Source of the DNA: Pachypanchax playfairii
Taxonomy: Eukaryota; Chordata; Actinopteri; Cyprinodontiformes; Aplocheilidae
Length of the DNA stretch: 64,000 nt
Reading direction: 5' to 3'
Assembly: GCA_006937955.1 (NCBI GenBank)
Contig: SSNP01000014.1
Coordinates: 2,341,899 to 2,405,898 of the forward strand
The notes under the pieces are model-generated. The model was given only the letters and a program-made list of their open reading frames with translations, was not told the origin of the DNA and did no database searches. Of this stretch, positions 50,159 to 61,856 are shown piece by piece (position 1 is the first letter of the stretch; every line of letters begins with the position of its first letter). The position numbers and the translations under genes are program-made.

Positions 50159-51003
50159 CACAAATTTAAGACATCCAAGGTTTTATTAAATATAAAAAGT
50201 ATCCAACTGGAATTTTCCTCTGGATTCCTCAGTTCAAAGTGTGGATGGCCATCCTGTGACGAGTGATCTCCAAAGCATGATGTGTTCCCCTCTGGATTAG
50301 AGTCCCATCTCAAATCAGCTGAGGAGGAGGGAGGCTGGTGGGTCTTCAACTCAGGCTCAGTTCAACAACATGAGTTTACACAATGAAACAAAACACACAT
50401 GTTAGTGATTAAATTATTGCTTCTTCCATCTGACGATGAGAATGAACCAGCAGCTTTTATGGCGTGCGTCATTCTTCATTCGGCTTTTCTTTGTTTTCCT
50501 TCTGTTGTGCAGGATGGGATTCTGCAGTTTATCCATTAGTGCCACACTGTGGTAAAAACATGCAACTGTGAACATCAGTTTTTGATGCAAAGTTCGATTT
50601 ATGAAAACATTTTATGTCCAACTTTATCTACATGTTCATATTTCCATTTATATTACATATTTCTACCTGCTGTGTGCCTTATTCCCACTTGGAAATACTA
50701 TCACCATAGTTTTATATTATTATATGTCCTAATCAATTCATGTTATTGTTTGCTATCAGAGAAACATAATTTGGATTCTCTATATGCCGTGCATGTGTAG
50801 TAGAAGGTTATAAAATGCTTATTAGTAAAGGAACCAGCCGATTAAGTTGAATCATCACCTCCAACCTGAGCAGCATGAAGCGACAGTAGAACGACTCAGG
50901 ATGAGCAACACAGAAGAGTTGGGACACCCGTCACTCAGTGGAAAGATAAACCAAGCTGATGTTAATGAAAATAAAAATAATACTAAATACAAACATGGAG
51001 AGC
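50159..51003. other. antxr1 upstream region
   Basis: Should hold the antxr1 5' UTR and promoter (transcribed leftward from about 50160-50400). I see no clear TATA or CpG island and no other gene. Confidence 0.45.
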
Positions 51004-51113
51004 TCTGTGATGGACTGGTAACCTGTCCAGGTGTGACTCCACCTACCACCCAATGACTGCTGGAGATAGACACCAGCTCAGGAATAAGCAAGAATAGAAA
51101 ATAAATGGATGGC
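51004..51113 (+). mobile_element. L2-type LINE/SINE 3' tail
   Basis: The words 'gtgatggactggtaacctgtcc', 'caatgactgctgg' and 'aaataaatggatgg' occur in the order found in the 3' tail shared by fish L2 (Maui-like) LINEs and the SINEs that use them. It ends just before a (GAATA)n microsatellite, as such tails often do. Confidence 0.75.
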
Positions 51114-51123
51114 TGTCTGTTTA

Positions 51124-51171
51124 TAGAATAGAATAGAATAGAATAGAATAGAATAGAATAGAATAGAATAG
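51124..51171 (+). repeat. (TAGAA)n microsatellite
   Basis: About nine to ten perfect pentamers immediately 3' of the L2-like tail, probably expanded from it. Confidence 0.95.
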
Positions 51172-51339
51172 ATGCCCATCACAGTAGGAAAAGAAACAAA
51201 AAATGGACATTTAGAACATATACAAAGTGAGGACGTCAAAACAACATTTATTTCCAGAAGTCGGTGAAACGTCTCATCGTATGTGTTTGAGTGTTTAAAC
51301 ATATTATGGAATATAAAGCGCACGTTTCAGTGGTTTTAT

Positions 51340-51963
51340 ATATGTATAGATGGGTTCAGCAGTCTAGTTTTGAATGACCTGTACGTGTTCTCAAAGAGAC
51401 GGTGACCAGGACGAGACAAGTCCTAGATGATGGTCTTTATTTGTTTGTTGTAGTTGTGGGTGTTGGACATGTCCTCGGGTGATGGGAGGGAGTATCCAGT
51501 CATTTCAGAGGGCAGTTTTAATGATCTTCTCTTTGAGAGATGCGCCCTGAGATGCGCCCTGCACATCACGCTGTGAGGCAGTCTGTTGGTGCGCTCTCTG
51601 TTGCTGAAAGGCAGCAGTGGAATGTGGGAGAGTCCTGTCCAGGATCAGTCCTTTAGTTTTGTTGGTGTACAGCTGTGGATTGTTTTGTAGGTAATACAGG
51701 ATCAGTTTGTGAACCTCATCCCCACCTGTAATGAGTTTAAACACTGCAGCGTTATCTGAAAATGTGATTATGGAGTTGGAGATGTGGGTCAGTGAGTTTG
51801 AGGAGAATCTGTGCTGATAGAGGAGATTATGGGGACATGGTGGAGAAAGTTGTAGAGAATGTCCATGATCCAGGTGTGTTGGTAGGGGCCTAACTTCATT
51901 AGCCTCCTGAAGAGGATGGATTGTATCACCGTACTGAATGCAAAGCTTTACAGATAGGATCAT
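51340..51963 (-). pseudogene. LINE reverse-transcriptase relic (3' part)
   Basis: The minus strand carries decayed peptides in the order expected for a fish LINE ORF2: SIITFSDNAAVFKLI (the FADDT active-site block with the two Asp positions changed), NNPQLYTNKTKGLILD (the 'NKTK..I.D' block), then, after further frame breaks, LPSPEDMSNTH and DLSRPGHRLF followed by SFKTRLLN. The last blocks match the C-terminal 'SHPGH.LF...R..RLLNS' part. Frameshifts, a stop and catalytic substitutions show it is inactive. Confidence 0.75.
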
Positions 51964-52251
51964 TTAGGAACCATCAAACATTCTCTGTTCTGACGCCTCT
52001 GAGTTCAGAACAACCTGTCTCAGGTAACAGTTGCTGGTTCTTCACCAGTTCAAAAAAGATGGCGGCCACCCTCCCTGTTTGTTCAAGATATCAGCAAACA
52101 CATCAGAGAATGGTTTATGCTTCTTTTAACTTCTTACGTTGTCTATGTAAACATGTTTAAAATTGTTTTTATTGGAAGTCTGTTTTCTAATTATGTGTAG
52201 CTGCAGTAATGGATGAGTTGTGTTTCCACTCTCCACTGTCTCTAGCCTGAA

Positions 52252-52287
52252 AAACAAACAAACAAACAAACAAACAAACAAACAAGT
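52252..52287 (+). repeat. (AAAC)n microsatellite
   Basis: About eight AAAC units upstream of the BMP1-like gene. Confidence 0.9.
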
Positions 52288-53389
52288 AAGCAAACAAAAA
52301 AAAACTCCTAAAGACGGTTTGTAACTGTCTCCTAAATAATTTTTCTTGCATTAAAATGTGGCAACAGTTTGAAAATGCTGGTATGAAAATGACGTTTGGT
52401 TCACACACACAACCTGCATCAAACAACTAGTTACAGCTCGGTTTATTAGAAAACTGATATTTGGACATAAAGCAGCAGGGGAAGGACACGTGAAAAAAAA
52501 AAAAAAAACTATTTCAAATTATATTNCTATCTCAAATTATATTGTAAGAATTGTGAGGTGTATTTTAATTTTTGTCGAGGGGCGGGACTTAAAACCTATA
52601 CTGCAGCCAGCCACTAGGGGGAGCTCATCTCCTTTTAGCTTCAGCTCCTGCATCTAATTAATATTCACATCAATGTTTTTTACTAGCAGCAGCAAAGAAA
52701 AACTTTTATCATAAGAGATGTTAATAAGACTGAAATATCATCAGCACAACCTGAATGTTTACTGTTTTGATAATAGTTTATGTGTAACATGTCCTGCCAA
52801 AATACATGTTTAATACATTAATGGCTCAATAATAAATAAGTGGTTCAATTAAATAATTAATATGCTAGTAATTGCATCACAAAACGCGTTTAGACAATTA
52901 TGGCTGTGTGACATAAACCAGCTACAGGAAGTTAAAACAGTTTTAAACTTTTAAAAGTTCATGAATTCTGGGATTGTTTACATTGACTTTTACCATGTGA
53001 TAGCCATTTACATACTTGTTATTAAGTTTAAATTACAGTTAAATTGACTCCTGTTGTCTTCATGCGCGCGCCTGACATGAAACAGATATTAAAAGTCGAT
53101 TAATAACGATATGCAAATGTGAATAATCCTGCAGCTAGCAGGTGAAAAACGTCGAGGCTTCACGTGCGTGCGCGTGTGCGTGTTTGTGTGTGCGTGATCT
53201 CCGCCTCTGATCCTGCGCGTCAGCGAGTCGGTGCAGCTGCATGGAGACGTTGTGTTTATAAAAATCCCACCACCGCAGTAAAGGAACTTTTTTTTTTTCC
53301 TTTTCTCCCTTTTTTGAATGGAGCCCTTGACTGCTCCAATAATCCCCATCGCTCATCAGCTTCCTCTTCTGATTATTTAATGAGAAGAC
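52288..53389. other. Upstream region of the BMP1-like gene
   Basis: AT-rich to about 53030, with an unresolved base 'n' at 52526 lying between two near-identical 15-bp words (a possible assembly join). From about 53060 the DNA becomes GC/CpG-richer with GTGCG alternation, and probably holds the promoter and 5' UTR. A CTCF-like motif with one mismatch lies at 52611-52624. Confidence 0.5.
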
Positions 53390-56300
53390 ATGGACGCCGC
53401 TCCGACGGTTCTGGTCCTGCTGTGCGCTCTGAGCGCGTCTCTGGAGGATCACTGGAAACCTGAAGACACGAGTTTTACTCACCAAGAGGATTTGATCGAT
53501 TATAAGGATCCCTGCAAAGCTGGTACTGTGTGTTTTACTTCTAAAGAACGAGCTTGATGTGTTGGAAAACTGAGTGATGAGCTGATTTACGAATAAATAC
53601 ATTAAACATAATTCCAGCTCTTGGTGGTGCCACGAGAGAATTCAGAACTATATCTGCAAATATACAAAAACAAAACAACCAATCAAGCAAACTGTTCTGT
53701 GCAACATCTGTATAATTAACCCTTTCATGATCAGCTAATCAAAAGATGTTTCCTTGTACATATTCAGGTATTATTTATTTATTTATATATAAATTACCAC
53801 ATAGTGTGTCACTCCATAGACTGTCACTCACTGGCAGTGTACATGTCATAGCATGTGTTTGTTAAATACATGTTTCATGGTCAAGCACGTCTTCCATCTG
53901 AATAAACACATGAAAACTTTATGAAAAATAAATAATTTGCATATAAATGTTTAAAATTGCAGTTGTAAAACTTAAAGATAAATATAAATGACTTCCTTTG
54001 ATTATATATAATAATTCATGGATGAAAGGGTTAAATCCATTATCTGAATGTGATAAATAAATACACGTTAAATATAGAATATAAGTCACTGCTGATGGTT
54101 TTTAATGAAGTGACACAGACACTAATATACATTTTTAATTACATTTTTTGCTTTAAAAGAAAGATTAGATTATTTAATTTTTTTACATATAAAGTTTTAT
54201 TTTCTTTTGAATTAAAAAAGAAAGATAATTCTTGTCTAATTAAGTTAGAATTTCTATTTTATTTAAGTACATTCGAGGTTGCAGAAAGAGTGACAAAAGT
54301 GATGCAGTTTTGTTTTAGGGTCCATTTATGTGAATATTAATCTTCTTAGAAAATAAATTTGAGTGACTAAGTAACTGAAAAATTGAAGCAACTTCTGAAT
54401 ATGGAAGCTATTAAGTTTCATTTGAGTTAAACTGTGAAATAATCTCACATATAGATGAAATAATTTAATTATTTGTATGAAACCGAATCTGTCATAAAGG
54501 AACTGACCTGTGTTTGACCTTTAATCATGATGGCTACATTAAAGATGTGAAGATAATGTTTTTATTTTATGTGTGAGAAATTGAATTACGCTGACAGTTT
54601 GAAGCTGTGTCTGATAAAACTTTTTAGTTTTCAGTATTTTAGCAAATTCGACCAGACGTTAAGATAAACAGCATTTTTTTCCACCATCTAACATGGCGCA
54701 CAATCCACTTTGCTAATGAAGGGGCCTGCAGCAGGTTGGGTTTCCTTTTTATACTTGTGACTTCTGGAACTTTAAAAACACACGTCTCCTCCACTTCAAG
54801 GCAGTTGCCTGGAGACCGGAGGTCACCAAGGCCATGCCAGCACAGTTCCTACGCTGGACGCCGGTGAAATCCCTCTGGCTGCAGGGCACGGAGTACACGC
54901 CGCAGGGGTTACAGTCATTTACAGTCAGCCTTTGCATGAGTGGGTTTACATCAAAAGGCCGCCACAAGCCCCGCTGCATCCTCTCATTTGTACTATCAGA
55001 GGCTGTTACATCACACAGCTGAGGGAGCCAGTTAGAGGAAACACTGTTTGTTGACATGGTTCTTAATCTCAATCATTTATCAGGTGATAAAGAAAATCTT
55101 ATGACCCTTATGACTTTCTAAATGGTCCTTAGTCGTTTGAAGTGATGTAATGTTCTTGTTTGTGTGGTTTTCCTTCTGTACAGCCGCCTTTCTGGGAGAC
55201 ATTGCTCTGGATGAAGATGATCTCCGCATGTTTAAAAGTTATAAAGTACAAGTATCTGACTCCACAAACTCTGGTGACTAAACTGGAACAAACATCATCA
55301 TCTGACTGATTTTTTAAAAGATAGTCAGTAACACTAAAATATGCACTTTACAGATGTTAATTCCACTTCCACTGTAAGTAAAGTGCGAGCTGCAGACAGA
55401 CAGAGTCTGCACCGTCGAAGGAGAGCAGCCACGTCCCGACCTGAGCGAGTCTGGCCAGACGGCATCATCCCATACGAGATCAGTGGGAATTTTAGTGGTG
55501 AGTTCTAAAAGAAGCTGTAAATCTCATTTTCTTATGACCTCAAACTATCAAAACTCTAACGCAAAGTTCCTTTTCAGGCAGCCAGCGAGCCATATTTCGC
55601 CAGGCAATGCGTCACTGGGAGAAACACACCTGCGTGACGTTCATAGAGAGGACGAATGAGGAGAGCTACATCGTCTTCACCTACAGACCTTGTGGGTGAG
55701 TTAGACACACGATCATCGATGATTTCAAGAGATTTTTGGCTGCATGAGTAATCATTTAACCAGTCTCCATCCTGCAGGTGTTGCTCCTACGTGGGGAGGA
55801 GAGGTGGCGGCCCGCAGGCCATCTCCATCGGCAAGAACTGTGACAAGTTCGGCATCGTGGTTCATGAACTCGGTCATGTGATCGGCTTCTGGCATGAACA
55901 CACGCGTCCGGATCGTGATGAGCACGTGAACATCATCAGAGACAACATCCAACCAGGTAGTGTTGCTGTACGTGTGCATCATGTGAACGCGTCTGTTTAC
56001 TGATGCTGCAGATGTTTCTCCAAGGGCAGGAGTATAACTTCTTGAAGATGGAGCCGGGCGAGGTTGACTCCCTGGGAGAGGTGTACGACTTCGGAAGCAT
56101 CATGCATTACGCAAGAAACACATTTTCCAGGTCGGCATGTGATGCTCGTTTCTATTTCCTCATTTATCATTGGCTGTATTTAGATTCTGTTGACTGAGCT
56201 GCAACCATACATCACTAATATGTCTATTTTTAAACATTTTCAGCTCTATGCTTTTACATATCAAAACATTCTTGTTTTTAAAGTGCTGAAGACTTAATCG

Positions 56301-59046
56301 TAAGTTGCATGATTTTTATTGAAGCCTCCAGTTCAGCAACATTCATACAGTAAATCTGACCTGATGTTTGTCCTTTTGTTCTTTGTTCCTTCATTAAAAA
56401 TCTACTGTGATTGTAACAGAAATTGTTTCACACTTGTCTCCTTTTTATTTCTGTCTTGTGCATGTTGTTTGCCCCTTTGCCTTTCACTTTGCTTTGTTTT
56501 CTTTTCTTTTTTTTTACCCTCATAAACTGTTTTTGCAGGTCTGGGTCGTGGAGGCGAGCCAAGCTAAATAAAAGCCTGGCAGTTCAGGCTTTGTTAAATA
56601 ATTTGGGCTGGAGTGGCCCTTTTTTTCTCGGGCATTCAGGAGCAGGCTCCACTGAGCCGGCTGGCACCGGCCAGAGGCCCCATTCAGAGCACTTTGTTTG
56701 CACATGCCTGTCATTCATGAGTTTATCACCATGGAAACAACGTGAGAGTGGGAGCTCTAAATCTGATCAGATTAAAAAAAGTATCAAAGTGTTGATATTT
56801 CACCCTCTAAATGTTCCTTTGTTTCAAATCTGATTTTATTTCACATTTCTCAGGTCTTATTTCTCTTGCTGATTTTAAGAATGTATATTTTATAATTCTC
56901 TACTCCTATTTGTTGATTCAGAAGCATTTTCTTAGACACCATATTGCCGCGTTATGATGCTGATGGCGTCCGTCCATCTATCGGACAGAGGACCAGGCTC
57001 AGCAAAGGGGACATTGCCCAAGCCCGAAAACTCTACAAATGTCCAAGTAAGATGAATTTAGCACGTCAACTTAAGTTTTCATGAGGATGAAAAACAGCTT
57101 GAGTGTTTTGTTGTTGTTTTTGTGTTTGATAGAATGTGGGGAAAGTCTGCAGGAAAGTGCTGGAAACTTCTCGTCTCCTGGTTTTCCTAACGGCTACTCA
57201 TCACACAATCACTGTGTTTGGAGGATTTCTGTCACTCCAGGAGAAAAGGTGTCAAATATCAAGAGAAATTTAAAGGATTAGACCCGCTAACCGAACCAGA
57301 TCTTTGATGCATGTAAATAAACACAAGGTTCAGAGCAGAAGTTTTATCAGTGTTTCTTTTGTGTCTTAGATTGTCCTTAATTTCACGTCCATGGACCTCT
57401 TCAGGAGCCATTTGTGCTGGTACGACCACGTGGAGATCCGAGACGGGTTCTGGAGAAAGGCTCCTCTGAAAGGTCGGTTTAATACCGTGATATAAAATCA
57501 CTTTATCCGACCACCTTGAAGAACTCAGTTTTGTGCTTCTGCAGGTCGTTTTTGTGGTGACACACTTCCAGATCCGATCATCTCAACCGACAGTCGTCTT
57601 TGGATTGAATTCAGGAGCAGCAGCAGTTGGGTCGGAAAAGGATTTTCAGCTTCTTACGAAGGTTAAAAATGAGTAAATCCAGTTGTGACCCTGCAGTGAT
57701 TTATTTATATTTAGAAACACTTCTTTTTGTTTCCTTCAAAACTTTTATTTCATGCTACAGAGAACAAATTAAATAAACTAAAATCTCACTTGTTTGCAGC
57801 TATTTGTGGAGGAGATTTGAAGCGGGACAGCGGCCAGATCCAGTCTCCTAATTATCCTGATGACTACCAGTCCAACAAAGTGTGTGTGTGGCAGATCACG
57901 GTGGCAGAAGGGTTTGAAGTCGGACTCTCCTTCCAGTCGTTTGAGGTAAACGTCACTTTTTAGCTTCACAGGACAAAAATAAACAACACAAACACAGTTT
58001 CATCGTTGACTCCTTTAGTTTACTGGCCAAGAGCAGTTTTTATATCCTTAGTAAACAATCAAATGTTTTCAAATCTTAATATGTCTGATCAGATGAATAA
58101 TTAAAAAACTTGCGATTGCAGATTGAGAAACACGACAGCTGCACCTACGACTACGTGGAAGTGAGGGATGGCGGCTCAGACAGCAGCCCGCTACTCGGAC
58201 GGTTTTGCGGCTACGACAAACCTCGAAACATCAAAAGCAGCTCCAACCAGCTCTGGCTCAAGTTTGTATCTGACGGATCGGTCAACAAAGCCGGGTTTGC
58301 TGCCACCTTTTTAAAAGGTCAGACAGTCGTTTCGGAAACAAGATGGGGTTTTTGTTCACAGATAACCTGTATTTTAAAAAGGTTGTTTTGTTTTGGGGTT
58401 TTTTTTTGTTAGAGATGGATGAATGTTCCAAACCTGACAAGGGTCAGTGCGAGCAGCGCTGTGTGAACACGCTGGGCAGCTACAGATGTGCATGTGATCC
58501 TGGATACGAGCTGGCAGCTGACAGACACAGCTGTGACAGTGAGTGTAGCGTAAAGCTCGTGTTAACTAACATCACAGATTACTGCCTGTTTCCTGCAACG
58601 TTACAAGAAATATTCTACTCCATTAGAGATTTACTCCATCCTGTTCACTTTTATATCAGGAACATTTACAGAAATCAGATTTTTAAAACATCTAATTCAC
58701 ATTTATTTTTAACAGTTAGGGTGAAAGATTGCCCTCTTACACCACAAGAGGGCAGTGTTATACTCCTAAACTGTGACTTTTGAACTTCTTTCTAACTTTG
58801 GAGATGAAATAAGAGCAAACAAAAGATTAAAACAGTAGGATAGTACCAAACAGTGGGTCAACAGCAGATGAAAAATATTTTTATAGAAAGTTCGAGACAA
58901 AGTCAACAAACTTTGTAGGCGAGCACATGGACAAGAACTTTAGTTTCATTCAGGAATTTAGTTTTTTCTGAATGAATATTTTCTGTAATCCCTAAAATGT
59001 AGCTATTAACTCATCTGAAATAAATATGTATATATAATATACATAT

Positions 59047-59078
<32 letters not shown>

Positions 59079-61856
59079 TGCTTTAACAAAAACATTACAT
59101 GGGTTTAAAGTTTGTCTTGTCAGTTGCAGTTAATTAAAAACAGAACTTTTAAGTTATTGCTCAGAAATATTTGTGGATTTGTGGTTATTCCCTCCAGCAG
59201 CTGCTTGTGGCGGTTTCATCACCAGCCTGAATGGCTCCCTCACCACCCCCGGCTGGCCTAATGAATACCCACACAACAAGAACTGTGTGTGGGAGCTGCT
59301 GGCGCCCCTTCAGTACCGGATCACCCTGGTGTTCGATGGGTTCGAAACTGAAGGCAACGACGTACGTTTTCACTGATCCGCTCACTGATTGTGTTTATTC
59401 TCTCTAACCTGGAGCATCTCTGTGTGTTTCTCCTCGTCAGGTGTGTAAATATGATTACGTGGAGGTGCGCAGTGGGTTGAACTCAGACTCAAAGCTTCAC
59501 GGGAAGTTCTGCGGCTCAGAGAAACCTGACGTCATCACCTCGCTTCACAACAACATGAGGATTGAGTTTAAATCAGACAACACTGTGTCCAAGACGGGCT
59601 TCAAGGCTCATTTCTTCTCTGGTAGGAAGCAGATGTCTTAATAAAATGTTGTTGAAATTATGAATCATTATTTACACATTTTACAATGATACAATAGTTT
59701 AGGAGCATCATCTTAATTTTTTACTAAAAAGAGGATTCAGTACTTTTATTCTTGTGCTAAATTCTCAAACCAGTGTTCATATTTTCTAATAATTAACTAA
59801 TATTTTTATTACTTCATCATAAAATGTGAAAAAAACGATATTAATTACATAAAATGAATTTATATATTTATAACAAAGTCAAATTTAGACTTACAGTATT
59901 TCAATCCATATGTCATGTTAAGTTAAATCTTAAATAAATGATTTTAAACTCCACATGATGTTAATTTCATCATCATGAACAGATAACAGAATCTTGACTA
60001 CTGACTGTTTGTTTCTCGGCATTTATTTTGAAATTTGATCAAGACGTAGTTTTTGAAAATCTCCACAGATGTAGACGAGTGTTTCGAAGCGAACGGCGGC
60101 TGCCAGCACGACTGCGTCAACACGTTTGGGAGCTACAGCTGTCAGTGTCGCAGCGGCTTCATGCTGCATGATAATAAACACGACTGCAAGGAAGGTAAAA
60201 TATCTCTCCAGTTAGACTTTTGGCATCAGTTAAACCTTTAAATTATAAGATAATTATAATGTGTTTATGTCTTCTGAAGAGTTTTAGCAGCTTTAAATAG
60301 ATGGCTGGTCTCTGGAAAAACTCCCATGATGTAATGCAGCTCTAATGTTTTTCTCTTATATCTTGTTTTGTTTATCTTTAGCTGGATGTGATCATGTTGT
60401 AAACAGTGTGTCCGGCACAATCAGCAGCCCCAACTGGCCTGATAAGTATCCCAGTAAGAAGGCCTGTACCTGGTCTCTGTCCACAACACCAGGCCATCGA
60501 ATTAAACTCGTACGTCTTCGTCCCAAAAAATAATTCAGAGCATTTCTTCGGCTTTTATTTCTCTTTAAATTTCACTCAGAGTGACTTTCAGGTTTTTAAC
60601 GAGGTTGATATGGAGGCTCATCTGGCGTGTGCTTACGATCACCTGGAGATCTTTGACGGGAAAGACGTTCAAGCACCAACTTTGGGGTGTTTTTGTGGCA
60701 CGAGAAAACCGTCTCCGGTTGTTTCCAGCAGCAACAAAATGTTCCTGCGCTTTTTGTCTGACAACTCAGTGCAAAAGAGGGGCTTCGAGGCGTCCTACAG
60801 AGCAGGTGGGTGAAGAAACTGTAAATAAAAAGAAGAAGAAGAGTGAAATGATCAACTGCGGCCCCAAAAAATGTTATTTCACCAGCCTTTAGTCATTTTT
60901 TGTGCTGTGAATTCCCAGAATGTGGAGGAAGCCTTAACGCCGACATCAAGACGAAAGATCTCTACTCCCACGCACAGTTTGGAGATAACAACTACCCGGG
61001 AGGATCCGACTGTCTGTGGGTGATCACTGCTGAGAAGGGTTACGGGGTGGAGATGATCTTCCAGGTTTTTGAGATCGAGGAGGAGCCAGACTGTGGGTAC
61101 GATTACGTGGAACTGTACGACGGTGCTGATGCCAAGTCTCCGAGGCTGGGACGTTACTGTGGAGCAGTGGTAGGACTGTTAGTTCACTGGTTTCTGTCAC
61201 GTTTTTCAGTTTGCGCCTCCCCCCCCCACAGCTTAAAAAAACAAACAAATCAGAACTTCATGTGGCATCTAGAACTTGCTACAACATTGGAACAAATTTC
61301 TCAAAGAAAATACTAAGAAACTAGATTTTCTCACATATTTTACACTTTTTTAAAAGTAATTTATACATCAAAAACAACAACAACCGATGTCCAGATGTTT
61401 CTGACTCGTACAGTTCAGAGATTTTTTTAAATTGAGAAGATAAACTGACTGTTTTAATCAGTTTTTCTGTCCGCTCTGTCTGCTGGGAATGTGGTTACCA
61501 TGGTGACTCTAATTAGTCAATGGCAGCAGCTTTAACATTTCTTAACTCTTTATATTTTTCATGTAGTTCATTTAACAAAATGGGTATTTTATCTTAGTAT
61601 AATTAGAGTTTGGTTCTTTTTAGAAGACACTTAATATATGTGGACATTCTTTTACTTTCCTGAAAGTTGCAGAGTAACTACCATAAAAATGATCCCTCAC
61701 TATCTCCGTCTTCTCCTTTAGGCTCCAGAGGACGTGTATTCAGCCGGAGACGCCATCACTTTAAAATTTCACTCCGACGAGAGTCTCAGTAAAAAAGGCT
61801 TTCATGCACGCTACACCAGCACAAAGTTCCAGGACACGTTACACACAAGCAACTAA
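53390..61856 (+). CDS. bmp1: BMP1/tolloid metalloproteinase (procollagen C-proteinase family)
   Basis: Secreted astacin protease that processes procollagens, chordin and other matrix proteins. Twenty in-phase exons give 965 aa: 53390-53522, 55184-55273, 55354-55497, 55578-55695, 55778-55956, 56025-56130, 56922-57046, 57133-57248, 57370-57472, 57545-57661, 57800-57945, 58122-58317, 58413-58538, 59198-59361, 59441-59621, 60069-60194, 60382-60509, 60592-60805, 60919-61169, 61722-61856. Order: signal, propeptide ending at the furin site RRRR (95-98), protease (zinc site HELGHVIGFWHE, His191/195/201, Glu192; Met-turn SIMHY 246-250), CUB1 (about 299-410), CUB2 (411-524), EGF1 (525-566), CUB3 (567-681), EGF2 (682-723), CUB4 (724-837), CUB5 (838-965). 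Start AAFLGDIALDEDDL and end YTSTKFQDTLH favour BMP1 over TLL1/TLL2; it may be the second teleost copy. Exon 59198 has a NAGNAG acceptor (59198 or 59201). Confidence 0.92.
54780..55025. other. GC-rich block in BMP1-like intron 1
   Basis: This stretch is clearly GC-richer than the AT-rich intron around it, with open frames on both strands (54749-55072 minus, 54834-55022 plus). I recognise no protein in any frame and see no fitting splice pair. Low-stop, GC-rich islands like this are often conserved non-coding elements; that reading is inference. Confidence 0.35.
56560..56750. promoter_or_regulatory. Candidate conserved non-coding element in BMP1-like intron 6
   Basis: A complex-sequence block, unlike the T-rich intron around it, with short palindromes (gagccggctggcaccggcc) and a 'caccatggaaac' RFX-type half site near 56728-56739. 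It lies in the intron between the Met-turn exon and the last protease exon. No coding sense was found. Confidence 0.3.
58742..58755 (+). promoter_or_regulatory. CTCF-like motif in BMP1-like intron 13
   Basis: CCACAAGAGGGCAG, one mismatch from CCASYAGRKGGCRS. Sequence match only. Confidence 0.3.
59046..59071 (+). repeat. (TA)n microsatellite
   Basis: About 13 TA units, with more broken TA runs just upstream, in the intron before the third CUB domain. Confidence 0.9.
61494..61507. promoter_or_regulatory. Perfect RFX X-box
   Basis: GTTACCATGGTGAC is a full palindromic match to the RFX consensus GTNRCCATGGYNAC. It sits in the last intron of the BMP1-like gene. Function is not shown by sequence alone. 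Confidence 0.4.

Noticed and set aside
54749..55072. 107-aa minus-strand frame in BMP1-like intron 1
   Set aside because: Frames are open on both strands because the block is GC-rich. No family resemblance, so treated as non-coding.
53390..61856. TLL1 or TLL2 instead of BMP1
   Set aside because: The AAFLGDIALDEDDL start, RRAATSRPERVWPDG junction and TSTKFQDTLH end fit BMP1 better from memory. Not excluded without an alignment.
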